Shown piece by piece: positions 25,638 to 38,276 of a DNA stretch of 64,000 nucleotides (position 1 is the first letter of the stretch; every line of letters starts with the position of its first letter). The notes below the pieces were generated by a model that had not been told where the DNA came from, searched no databases, and worked only from the letters and a program-made list of their open reading frames with translations. A program made the position numbers and the translations under genes. Origin of the DNA: Tetrahymena elliotti 4EA (Eukaryota > Ciliophora > Oligohymenophorea > Hymenostomatida > Tetrahymenidae); NCBI GenBank assembly GCA_000231825.2, contig JH720344.1, forward strand, positions 196,403 through 260,402, written 5' to 3'.

Positions 25638-25790
25638 GCTTTGCGAAGAGATAGGTATGTTAAGATTAATTGAAATTTCTTTACTGATATGTTAGTGGAT
25701 ATACTTATTTATTTAATTTTTTTTGCTTCGTGAAGAGATAAATAGGTTAATATTAATTGAAATTTCTTTACTGATAGATTAGTGGATTTA
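25638..25790. repeat. ~90-bp imperfect tandem duplication
   Basis: Two copies of GCTT(TGC/CGT)GAAGAGATA…AATTGAAATTTCTTTACTGATA..TTAGTGGAT, starting near 25638 and 25727, with a few substitutions and indels. The DNA is noncoding. They lie about 300 bp upstream of the second ABC gene start. Confidence 0.85.
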
Positions 25791-26101
25791 AAAGAATAAT
25801 GAATTTAGGTTATTTGCGAAATATCATAAGAATTTATAGATATTGCGATTAATCAAAATGATGCAATTTCGAAGTTGGTTATTATTAATTGCATAATTTT
25901 TCTTTTTAGCTAAGATAGAAGTCTTAATTAAATTATTAATTTGCAAAGGGTAATTTAAAACGATTACTCAGGAATCTATATAAAAAAAGAAAGCAAATTA
26001 AATTAAAAATTATTAAAAATTTTGTCAATAAAAAGAATTTAGGTTTAAAAAAAGTAGATTTTTCACAAAAGTAGATATACACACATACACATTTCATTAA
26101 A

Positions 26102-29100
26102 ATGGATAGTCTCTTTCGACTTTAGTTTCTTACTATTTTTAAAAAGAACTTACTCATAGCCTACAGGAGCAAGGATATTTTTAAGGAGAGTATCTTGCCT
26201 CTCTTTGCAGGTGTTTTGCTTCTTATGACTAGTAATCAAATTGAGATATTTGCTTTTTTATAATTTACAATAATTAATTCATAGAGTACCTCGATTAGCT
26301 TGCTATGATGGCGCCTTTACTTATTCCTCTTGCAATCAGTGGTTCTAGTAGATCTACTTTGATTTAGCTTGTGGAAGAGAAGGCTGAAAGATACAAAGAA
26401 ACTTAAAAAGTATGAAAATTTTTAAAAATAAAGAAAATTGATTTTTAAAATTGCGTAAAACTTAGATTATGGGATTGAAACAGAGCGCCTACATTACTGC
26501 ATGGATAACCTCTAGTTATACTAAGGGTATTTTGGTAAAATAAATTAAATTACATTTTAAGAAAATGGTGGATAATCTTTTATTTTTAAATGCAAAATAG
26601 AGTGTCTTTACTTTTATCTTAGCTCCTTTGATAAGTGGATTTCCTTATGTAGATAATGCAGGTCCTTTTGTGTTAGCCTATTTCTTGTATTTCATATGCT
26701 CAATTCACTAGTCACTGTGCTTCTCCACATTGTTCTCTAAGGTGAAAATGGCTTCAGAAATAGGAACTATCCTTATGATAATTCCAATTTTCTTAGTCTT
26801 TTTAATCTTTGTAAATGAAGTCAAAAAGTAATTTAAAAATTTAAATAGAAGTAATCAAACAAACATAACATAATGAATGGGTGAATGAGTGGACAAATAA
26901 AATTATTGATTGATCAATCGAAGAATAAGATTACAGTGAAATCCTTGTATTTTTTTACTTATCTTATTTGATATGATCATAAGTAAGTAAAAGCTCATTT
27001 ATTCAGTCATTCATGAATGCTTGTCTGTTTGTTATATTAAATGAATAGCTAGTAGTTACTAAGGAATAGATTGAGTTTTAATCATACATTTTTATTAAAA
27101 ATAGTAAATCAGAATTCTATTGGATCATGGGCTTATTCCCTTAATGTTCAATAGCTTTCAGTTATATATCGTTGTAATAGGAAGGATCAATGTTTTATTA
27201 GAATGGAAATCTAATTAGTGACTATTACACGTCTAGTGATGCAATTATTTAACTGTCATTTATGATCTTTGTTTACATAATTCTTTATTTTTACTTTGAT
27301 CAAGTCATTCCTAATGAATATGGTGTTTCTAAGCATCCTCTTTTCTTTATTATCAATTTATTCAAGAAATCAGATAACTCATCTTCCCAAAAAAAGAGTA
27401 AGAATCCATCCATTTTTTTAATAAAAGAATAAATAAAGCACATAGCTAATATATCCATTTTTATAAAAAAGAGTCAAACAATAACTCTCTCGTTGAACCA
27501 TTGAATTAAAACGATGAGGAATAAGTTAGCGTTTTCCAAAACACATAAGATACTTCATCCGCCCTCTTCCATGAAGCTTATCCTAATGAAAAGAATTTAC
27601 CTACTCGTGTTGTCATAAAATCTCTACAAAAAGTGTTTGGCGATTTTACTGCAGTTGATAAGATATCAATAAACCTTTACGAATCTAATATTTTCTGGTA
27701 AACATTATAAAAGATTATATAAAAAAATCAGATTCTTCTAACTTTAAGTTTACACAATTAATTTAAATATATCCAAAACACTTACAAATTGACTAGTGGT
27801 TTTGGCAGAAAGTTCTAAATAAAGAGATCTATTAAAATCTAATATCAATGTAAGCAGGTCTTAATTTTTATTATTATATAATATAGCTTATTAGGTCATA
27901 ATGGAGCTGGTAAAACAACAACTATTTCTCTTTTGACTGGTTTGATTAGCAAGACATCTGGCCATGTTAAAAGTAAGCAATTTCATTTTATTTCTGTTTA
28001 GAAAGTAACATCTTATAAAAAATAAAATAGTATATGATAAGGATTTAGAAACTGATATTGATCAAATTAGAAATAATATTGGTTTGTGCACTTAAAGAGA
28101 TTGTTTGTATGAAGATTTAACATTTGTTGAGTAGCTTAGATTAATTGGGCAAATTAAAGGTTTAAGTGGTAATAGACTTCAATCAGAAGTAGAATATATT
28201 TTGGAAAAAACAGGTACTCATGGAGAAGCTAATAAAAAAGTTAAGGAGTTATCTGGAGGTCAAAAGCGTAAGTTATCATTAGGTATGGCTTTGATTGGTG
28301 GTTCTAAGATGATATTCTTAGATGAACCTACATCAGGTATGGATAATTTAAGTAGAAGAGCTATTTGGGATATTTTAGAGTCAGTGCGTAGTGAAGAACG
28401 TACCTTAGTTTTAACAACTCACCATTTGGATGAAGCAGAAGTCTTGGCTGATAGAATTGGTATCATGGCAAAAGGTAAACTTTTAGCTGTAGGATCAAGT
28501 CAATTTATTAAAAAGAATTTCGGAGAAGGATATTCTCTTAGAGTTTCAGTTGAAGAATAACATCTCTAAGAATTCTAAAGCCAATGGAAGTAAGAGATTA
28601 AGGAAATAATTGAATCTCGTATTAAAGAATGTTAATATAACCCCCAAACCCCAGCTGATACAATCTTATATCTTATCCCTTTCTCTGCCCAATCTAGCTT
28701 TGCTGAGTTATTTAACACTTTGGAAAAATACTAACATATCAACGTCGATTTAGAAATGAACAGCTTAGAAGATGCCTTCATTAATATTGGTATGGACGAA
28801 GAAAATTTCTTAGAAAGAAACAATCGTAGATTAAGCAGAAGTGGAAGCAAAAATAACATATAAAATGAATAAGAACATAAAAACATCACCAAAAATGAAT
28901 ACACTAACTTTAATGATATTAAAGTACCAGATTGTTTAAAAAACCCACCCTCATACAGCTTTATTTCATAACTCCAAGCTATCTTCCTTCGTAGATTCTA
29001 TTACACCATAAGGAACTCCACAAATTGGATTTCTTTCCTTATTGCACTGATTCTTTTAATTGCTGCTACAGTCGTAATCAATCATTCTTTAATACTTTTT

Positions 29101-31524
29101 TCATTCATTCATCTAAATCAAAAATTTAGATTAAAAATTATCAATCAAAATAAATTAAAAATTCTTAATAAAATGAATGAGTTAAAAAATTTTGCTACTC
29201 CTTCATTAAAAAATTATGATGAAAAATAATGTTCAGATAAATTTTTATTAATTAACAACTTGAAATTTTGGATAAAAATAAATAATTAAAAACACTAAAA
29301 TGAATGAATAAAATAAAAGATTTCTTGATAATAAGAAAATTATTTTTTTATTTTGTTGAATTATCTTTTTTTTTAAAAAATTGTTTAAATTATTAAAAAG
29401 GTCGTTGGATTTTTCTCAAAGCCACCAGGTGTTAACGAGAATAACTTTAGATTGTCTTTTATGAGTTATTTCATGGTTTTAGCTTACACATTCAACTCAG
29501 CTATTTTCATTTAACTCCCTGTTATGGAAAGAGAGTACCATCTCAAATATGCTCTTAATGTTATGGGTTGCAGAGTAATATTTTCATATTAAATTGTAAT
29601 TTTGTTAAATTAGTTATATTTTATTGGATATGGTTAGGTTTTACCTTATTGGTTGGGAACTTTCTTGTTTGATTTCTCAGTTTTCTTCTTGACTATTGTT
29701 ATTTTCATTATTTTATGTTTTGCTTAAAGCCTTACTTATGTTACAGATGAATTTGTAAATATATTCTTCATTTTAGTCACTTTTGGATCTACTTATGTCA
29801 CATCTTCTTATTTCTGGGGCTTCATTTTCAAGAAATCAAGTGCTGCTCTTAAATTCTATCCTTTGATGAATTATTTTGTTGTTTTCAGTTTACCTTGGAT
29901 TATTATTGGTTCCATTTATGAACTCTATGATAATGACTATATCTGTAAATATTTTTTTGGTTAGAAAATTATTTATTCAAATTTTTATTTTATCAATTTT
30001 AGCTACTCCTCTTAATGACTGGCTCAATGGATTTTTAGAAATACCTTTGTATTTAATTAGTCCTTTATTCTCTTTGAACGTTTCTTTCATTAGTGTTTAT
30101 CCTCAAACATCTAATGAAGGTATAGCTCACACTGATTTAGTTACCACATTAAACTATCCTTACTAATTCTGTTTAATGTAACTTGGAAGTGCTGCTATTT
30201 ACATGGCATTAACACTTTTCATTGAACAAAAGAGATATGGAGTATAAAATACGGGAAACGAATCAGGTAATTATTTTTATTGAAAATGAATAGACAATAT
30301 ATTATTTTAAATATTTAAATAATAGATGAAGCAAAAATATTAGCTTCAATTCAAGAATAAGGTGATGAACTTGTAAACGATGAAAATCAAAAGGTTGTTA
30401 CTCTTGAAAATTAAACAGTTAGAGTCAAAGGATTAACAAAAATTTATGAAAATGGTACACAAGCTATTAAAAACACAAACTTTGCATATACTAAAGGAGA
30501 AATATTTGGGCTACTTGGTCCTAATGGTGCAGGAAAATCAACAACATTCAGTGTCTTAACTAGTTTAATCCCTAAATCATATGGTTCTCTCAAGATTAAG
30601 AATATTGAAGTAGATAAAGGTATCATGGAAATCTATTAAGATGTTGGTATCTGTCCTCAATTCGACTGTCTTTGGGAAAATCTTTCTCCTCCTGAACATT
30701 TGAAATTATTTGGAAGAATGAAAGGCTTGAAAGGTAGAGATCTTGATGAATCCGTTGAGTATTTCTTAAAGGTAATAAATTATAAACCATTCATTATTTT
30801 ATAATTGAAAATTTCATTTACTTTAAAAAATTATTCAAATTAAATTTAGGCTATGAAATTGACAGAAATGATAAAGAAGAAAGCTGGATAATTGAGTGGA
30901 GGAAACAAAAGAAAACTTTGTGTAGCAAATGCTTTGATTGGAGGCCCTGATGTTTAATTCTTTGATGAACCATCTACTGGTGTTGATCCTATTGCAAGAA
31001 GATTCTTATGGAATACCTTGAATATGGGAATAAAGCTTAGAAATTCTGCTATTTGCATGACTACACACACTATGGAAGAAGCTGAATCTCTTTGTACTAA
31101 AATTGGTATTCTTATTAAAGGGTAATTCGTTACTATTGGAACTCCTTAATAACTAAGAAATAAATATGGTTAAGGATATAACATTACAATTAAGCTTAAT
31201 TAATAAAATAAAGAAGAAATAAAGTAAATATTACTCAATTCATTCTCTTCAATCACAGAAATTCCTGAAAAGAGAAGTGATTACTGCCATTTCAATATTA
31301 AAAAGGAAGAATTTAAATTCTCAAAGGCTTTCAATATCTGTGAAAACGAATTAAAAGATAAACATATTATCGAAGATTTCTCAATTAATCAAAGTTCTCT
31401 TGAATAAGTTTATCTTCAATTTAGTAGATTCTAAAATGAAGAAGATTCAGAAGAAGATAAACAAGACTAGGAAACTAAAGACTAGGAAGTCAAAGACTTG
31501 GAAATTAATAATAAAAAAATTTGA
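26102..31524 (+). CDS. ABCA-type ABC transporter, paralogue 2
   Basis: Thirteen exons: 26102-26231, 26285-26409, 26466-26534, 26601-26827, 27105-27397, 27472-27697, 27887-27972, 28031-29073, 29401-29574, 29638-29944, 30003-30266, 30326-30771 and 30850-31524, giving 1,354 residues. It shares architecture and most intron positions with paralogue 1 and is highly similar in the nucleotide-binding domains: Walker [10 protein letters not shown] and GPNGAGKST, signatures LSGGQKRK and LSGGNKRK, Walker B IFLDEP and FFDEP. TMD loops diverge more. Two intron differences stand out: an extra 58-nt intron (29945-30002) in TMD2, and absence of the intron that splits NBD2 of paralogue 1 after HTMDE. The C-terminus is a Lys/Glu/Asp-rich tail longer than in paralogue 1. 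It likely arose by local tandem duplication. Substrate unknown. Confidence 0.93.
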
Positions 31525-32196
31525 ATTTTTAAATTGATCATTAAAAAATTATAATTTTTAAACCTAAATTTATATTTAGCTTATTTGTTTGTATAAAATA
31601 TTTTATCTCTTTCAAAGTATTTCAATTTTTTTCAAATTTTTCTGCTCAAAATAGTTATTTTTTTTATATTTTAAAGAAATTATTGTTTAAAAATAATATT
31701 TTACATAATTGTCAAAAAAAAAGAATTAATTCGAACAAAACTCTATTTTTGAATTATGATTTCTAACAAACTTTATTCGCTATTTTTAATATTGTAAAAA
31801 GTCTTATTTATTTTGATGTACTCCAAATTTATTAAGTTTTCTCTATTTCTAAAATGACTATTGTTTTTATTTTTAAAGTTTTTCCTTTTGTTGGCATTTT
31901 TAATATTTTAAATACTTATCTTTTATCTTAAATTTTTGTTTAGAAAGAAATATTTTACATAAGTATTAAAAGAATTCTATTGTAAATAATTCTGATATTA
32001 ATTGTAAAGAAAGTATTGTTTGATTGATAATTGATTAAGATTTAGAAAAAATATCTAGTTTTCTAATTTACAAGCTTACAGTATTTTAAATATTTAAGCT
32101 GCTAAAGGGTTGTTAATTGATACTGTGGTAAATATCAATTATTATAAAATTCAATAAATATTTGATGTTAAAAAAATAAAAAGATTAAAAGAAAAG
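31525..32196. other. intergenic, nothing seen
   Basis: AT-rich spacer between the second ABC gene and the kinase-TPR gene; no open frame or RNA gene recognised. Confidence 0.6.
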
Positions 32197-35100
32197 ATGG
32201 AAGAGAATAGCAAATAAAATTCTATAATTGAGCCAATAAAGAGTTAGAATTAAAAGGAAGATTAATAAATCCAAAAAGAACTTAACCAAGTTTGTGATGG
32301 ATTTAGGTCAAATTAAGATTAAGAAAACATATAATTTATGTCAAAGCAGCTTGAAGACTAAAATATTTCATTAGAGTTATTTGATATAACTATTTTAAAA
32401 AGACTTAAAAGTAAGATTCAAAGAGCTACTGTAGGTTAAAAATTTCAATAAGCAGCTTGTTCAATTATTAACAAATATAGTATTTAGCATGCAATAATAT
32501 CATATTAAAACCAGGAAACTTAGATAGTATACCATCATGTACCTTCACAATAATCATCGGAGAGACTTTTGGGAGTAAAGACTCATAAAAAATTGATTTA
32601 AGCCAAAATAAAGAAGATTTGAAGCAATAAGAAATCAATTCTGAAAAAATTCTTCCAAAAGAGAATTAATTTCAATCTCTTAAATAGCAATAGGATTAAT
32701 CTTAAGCTTTGGAAGAAAAAAATTAATTTGAGTAAAAAGATATTCCAAATTTTTCCACACAAACTATTTAGGGTTCTGAAAAAAATATAGGTTCTAATTA
32801 ACAAATATCAGAGTTCCCACTAAAAAATATTTAACATCAATATCAATAATATTTAGCTCTATCATAAATTAATGATTAAAGTAAATTGAACTAGCATAAT
32901 GAGGTTATCTCAAAATAATAAGATTAAAACAAGGAGTGGTTGTTCTATTCAAAGCATATTAAAAATGCTGTTTCATTTAAAAATACTTATGAAATATGTT
33001 AATCAGAGTACATTATCAAGTAAATTATTGAATACAATTTTGAAGAATACTAATACTATAATCAATATAACTTTGGGCATTTAAACCAAAATGAATCTAT
33101 TGAATAATAAAATGATGATGATGATGATGATGATGCATAAATTGTCTAAAGATAATGGAATGAAGATATTTTTAGACACACTAATAATGAGGAATTTCAA
33201 AGTGAAGTTTTTAAATAGCATAGAACAAAAATTATTGATAAACTTAAAGAAAACTAATTTTATTTGTGCAAAGTTATAATTTCTAATGGAAAAGAAGATT
33301 TAATTGTTGGATTTAGATCAGAAGATGTTTATGAAAATGTTTACAAAATTATTTATTCTCCTCATTAATCAGAAATAAAATTAGAAATTTTATTGATTTA
33401 AACTCTAGGATTTACTGTTGAACACTATTAAATTGAAGAGGAGAATATCCATATTCTAGCATTGTAGAGAGACAATATTAAAGCAATTTTACATTCATTT
33501 GAATATTTAATCAATTTTTAATTTATCAAGAGCTCATTAGAAAATTATTATGAAATAAATTCTCAAGACAGCTTTTTCTGTGGGTAGTGTAATAAAAGTA
33601 AAATATGTAAATTCATCAATTGCTTCAGTAATACAAAAATTCGTATTTTAACTTTCCTGAAAATAAAAAAGCTCTTTTATTGTGAATTTAAATAAAATGA
33701 AGTTGAAGGTGTCATTTTGTAATTAAGCCAAGAAGAATTTGTCAAAGAATATAAGTATTTTATCTTGAATTTAATTTTGAGTTATTTATAATTAGAAAAG
33801 ACTAACTAAAAAGAATAATAAATACAAGACGATAGCTATCAAAAAGGTAATAAAGAAAATAATTAATAAGCAGAAAAAGAAATTAGCTAAAATAGAAAAG
33901 ATTAATAAAGAGATTAGAGCTTATAGGAAGAAATTATAGAAAATCGTGGATTAAATGAAGGAAAAAATGATGATTAAATAGAAGAGAGTAACTCTGAAAA
34001 GAAAAAAAAATAGTTTTATACTGATAAAAAATCAGAAGATAGTGTATAATAACATATAAAGTAAGAAAGTATTGGAGAATAATAATTAGACTTGATTAAA
34101 TTAGTCAATGAATATTAATACAAGGAATATCAAATAGTTATAAAAGAAATTATAAATGCTGATAAGAATCTTGTAGAAAGTGAGAAGTATTTAAGAGAAT
34201 GGGATTTTAAGAAATTTAAAGAAATTAATAATCATCAATTCTCTAAGATTTTTTCTGAAGAATAAACAACTATTATTCAAATGTTGCTAAATACAAATCA
34301 TTATTTATGCAAGTGCTTTTCTGAACTAAAGACAAACTAAGACATCTTTGTTGGATATCAAAGTATCAATTCAGATATTTACATAGACTATGTTTACATT
34401 ATTAAATATGATCCTTTACAATCATAAATAGACTAATATTTACTCTTCTAAAAATTTTATGAGGAAACTTATCATTTTGTTATCTAAGATTTCATTCATA
34501 TTTTTACCTTTTAAAAAGATAATTTTGTTTAAATTTACTATAAATTTGAAAGTCTCAATAATAATTTGATTAAAACTAGTGAATGGACAAAAGAATATTT
34601 TGAAGAAATTAATAAAGATACAATTATTAATTTAGAAAAATGTAACAAATGCAGAGAGTGTTAACGATCCAGGGAGTGCTCAGAATATTCCTATTTTAGA
34701 TAATTCTAATAACAAAAAGATTCCATACTTGAATTACTTTAATAAAGAAATTACTATTTGTGTGAATATGTTAATAAAGGAGGTGAAGGGATCATTTTTC
34801 AGGGATACAAGTAATCATTTAAAGGCAAAAGTGATTTGGTTTTTAAGATTTAGTTTGATTGTAGCTTAGAAGGTTTGCAAGAAGAACTAAAAATCTTGAA
34901 ACTCTTTGAATAATATATCTTTGTAGTTAAATTTTTTGATTTTATTAAGATAAACCAGAATGTAAGTGTGTTAGTTTTAGAGAAATGCCAATTTAGTTTG
35001 AAAGATTAACTTGATTAAATCAATAATTAATAAGAATTCCCTTTAGATACTCTACTTTAAATGATTTTTAATTTACTTGATGGATTGATTTAACTTAGAA

Positions 35101-37706
35101 TATACAGTATCATCCATTTTGATATCAAACCTTAGAACATATTAGTTTCGGGCTCTGGAAAATACCTTTATACAGATTTTGGAATTTCATCAACTAAGAA
35201 AGGAAATTAGTAAACAGCTGTAAAAGGATTAACAAAATTATTTGCTTCACCTGAACAGATGCAGAATCATGTCGATGTAGATTTTCAAAGTGATGTTTAT
35301 TCTTTGGGAAAAACATTTTAAATTATTCTTAATTTATTTTAAGAAATTTAAAAGCAAAACTATCTTGAGATTGTTAATAAATTCATGAAAATAATCAAGG
35401 AAAATATGCTTCAAACCTAATAAAAATAAAGATTGAGCTGTTTGGAGCTGTCTATAAAATTTTTCTAAGAAATATTAAGCTAAAAAGAATGTGAATAATT
35501 CTTAAAATATTATGTGTAAGAGATGAAAAGCATTATAAAATTGCAACCTTTTGATAGCAATAAAGAAATTCCTTACTTTTTTTAAATTTAACTTTATTAT
35601 AATTTGAATATTTTAACTTTGTAAGAACATTTTATTGATAGTGAAAATTATTAATAATAATATTTACATATTGCTGAAACACTAAGCTAAATAGGTAATT
35701 GCTATCTAAATATAGGTGAATAAGAAAAGGCTTTAGAATATTATTTACGATCTCTTGAGTTAAGAAAATAATTTTATGTAGATAATTATTCAGATATTTT
35801 ATCATCTTAGAACGATATTGCAAATTGCTATTTTTACCTAGGAAATTACAAAAAGTCACTTAAATATGAATTAGAAAATCTTGAAATAATGAGATTATTT
35901 AATGATTATAGCCAATAAATGGTGATCTCTCTTAACAACATTGCTAGTTACTTTAATCATCTGGCTGACTACAATAAAGCTTTGAAATTTCTTTTCAAGG
36001 CTTTATCAATTGAGTCAAAATATAGTAAAGATGATAATTTAAAATGGTCAGCTTGTTTATATAATTTAGCATGTTGTATGAAAAACTTAGGAAAATATTA
36101 AGAGGCTTTAGATTACTGTTTATAATCACTTTAATTGAAGAAAAAAATATATTTAGACTCTCATCCTTCAATAGCATAAACACTTGATATGATAGGCTTG
36201 TGCTATAAATCTCTAGGTGATAACAAATAATCTTTGTAATATTTAGAGGAGTCTCTTTAAATGAGAAGACTTCTATTCTAAGATAATCATCCATAGATTG
36301 CTTAATCATTAAATCATATTGGATTGTTATATCTTTAAATTTCTTAATATCAAAAGGCTTTAGATTTTTCATTAGAATCTCTTTCAATGAAATAGAAAAT
36401 ATGGAAATAAGTTCATCCTAATACTGCTACTTCTCTTTCTAATGTTGGCTTATGCTATCAAAATCTGTGCGACTATTAAAAAGCAATAGATTATTATACT
36501 TAATCTCTTTAAATGACAAAATAAATTTTCCAAGAAAACCATCCTGAACTAGCTAATACTCTTTTTTGCTTAGCAAATTGTTTTGAAGAAAATAATTAAA
36601 GTAAAAAGGCTTTAAGATATGCTCTTGAATCTCTTGAAATGAGAAAATAATTTTTAAAAAGTAATCACCCTGATATCATTAATTCTCTTAATAGTGCTGG
36701 AAGTTTTATTATGAAAGTTGGTTAATTTGAGAAAGCTTTAAAATATTTGGAAAAATCTCTTAAAATTGCTAAATAAACTTTGAAATAAAAAAACAACCTT
36801 ATCATAACTTCATTATTGAATAATATTGGTACATGCTATTTTAGTTTAGGTAATTTAGAAAAAGCCTTAGAATATTGCTTAGAATCATTAGAAATAAGAA
36901 AATAAATGTACTAAGATAGTCCAAATAGAGAATTAATGATATCTTTTTTTAATGTAGGTAAACTATACTTTGATTAAGGAGAATTCTAAAAATCATTGGA
37001 ATACTCTCTTAAGTCATTAGAAATATCACAAAAATTGTTCTTAAATAAACATACCTCTACCCAAATTAGTCTTTAATTAACTGGATTATGCTATCTTAAA
37101 CTTTAAGATTATTAACAATCCAAAGATTATTTATTAAGTTCATTATAGTTGGCTAAAGAATTGTTATCAAAAGATCATGCATCAATATCTTTGTTTTTAT
37201 ACAATTTGTCTGTAGTCTACAAAAAATTGAAAGATTATAAAAATGGAATGTTGTCTTCTTTAGAATCTATTGAGATATTAAACGCATCTTCTCAAGAAAA
37301 TAATAATCTTGAAATTGCATAATCTCTTTGTGATATTGCAATCCACTACTAAAAGCTTGGTGATTTTAAAATTGCATTAGATTATCATTTACAATCTCTT
37401 AAAATGAAATATTAAGTACTTGAAGAAAATGATTCTGAGATACTCTTTTCTTTTAAAAAGCTTGCTAAATTATATTATGCCGATAAAGATTACAATAATG
37501 CTGTGAAAACTTAACTTGAATATCTTTCAAAATTAAAGCAAAAATTTTTGGAAGAAAAATAAGAACAAGATGAAAGATTTATAAAAATTTATGATTTTAT
37601 TGAAAAATGCTATGAAAACATGGGTGATGAATAAAACCTAAAATTATATAAATAGCAGAAAGATTAAATCAAGTAATAAATAGAAGCATAATCCAAATCT
37701 GATTGA
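32197..37706 (+). CDS. protein kinase with C-terminal TPR array
   Basis: Exons 32197-32479 and 32524-37706 joined across a 44-nt intron give 1,821 residues. The first 840 or so are low-complexity Gln/Asn/Lys-rich, with a seven-Asp run (33111-33131), and include globular-looking stretches. A kinase domain follows: glycine loop KGGEGIIFQG (~846), Lys in DLVFKIQ (~869), catalytic loop HFDIKPQN (His ~959, Asp ~961), DFG (979-981), then SPE and SDVYSLG. HFD replaces the usual HRD, so it is a non-RD kinase, but the Lys, Asp, Asn and DFG residues are present and activity is plausible. From ~1131 to the end run about 13 TPRs of roughly 42 residues (…LGNYKKSLKYELENLEI…, …LADYNKALKFLFKALSI…), of the kinesin-light-chain/TPR_12 type used for protein docking. 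Family known: Ser/Thr-like kinase. Partner and pathway unknown. Confidence 0.88.
32480..32523 (+). other. 44-nt intron in kinase-TPR gene
   Basis: Donor AAATATA|GTATTTAGC, acceptor GAAACTTAG|ATAGTA. Removing it carries the ATG frame of 32197 into the kinase frame (phase 1 to 2). Without it the ATG frame ends at a TGA near 32618. Very short for Tetrahymena but GT-AG. Confidence 0.5.
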
Positions 37707-38276
37707 TCTCTAAAGCATCCATACACTGACTCACTTTAAAAAACAATTGATTTAATTTTTCATTAAACATTTTATTCTTTTTCGTATTTTTTTTGGAATC
37801 TTTTAATCATGCATAATTGCTTCTGTTAAATTAAAACACTTTTTTTAATTTGATTTATTTTTTTTTGAAATAGGAAGGCTAAGTTTTATTAGTAAATTTC
37901 TTTCATATAAATATTTATAAATCATATTCATGAAAAATAAAAATTTTCTTCAAAATTAAATTTCAATCTGAATCCTTGCCAATATTTTCATATAAAATTA
38001 AAATTAATAAGATTATTTACTTTTTGATTTTAAAAAGAAAAAAAATGAAATAATTTTAATTGGATTAAGAGAATAGAATGAGCGAATAATTAATGAAAAA
38101 ATAAAATAAAGAGATATATTCAATAATGTAAATAAGAATAGAAATAATATAAGATAAATTACAATAAATAATAATAATTATTTAATTGACGTAGATAATG
38201 TAAATTGGAAATAATATTCTTTGAATATGATTTTATTTATATATTAATATATTTTGTTAATAGTTTGTTTTTCTTT
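37707..38276. other. convergent 3' spacer, nothing seen
   Basis: AT-rich DNA between the convergent stops of the kinase-TPR gene and the cyclic-nucleotide-binding gene. No gene seen. Confidence 0.6.

Larger units (their letters stand above)
23478..26101. other. intergenic spacer between ABC paralogues
   Basis: AT-rich DNA with a transposase-like relic (24293-24640) and a ~90-bp tandem duplication (25638-25790). I see no intact gene in the rest. Confidence 0.55.

Noticed and set aside
33091..33279. ORF with eight consecutive Met residues
   Set aside because: Out-of-frame reading of the poly-Asp (GAT)n tract in the kinase-TPR gene.
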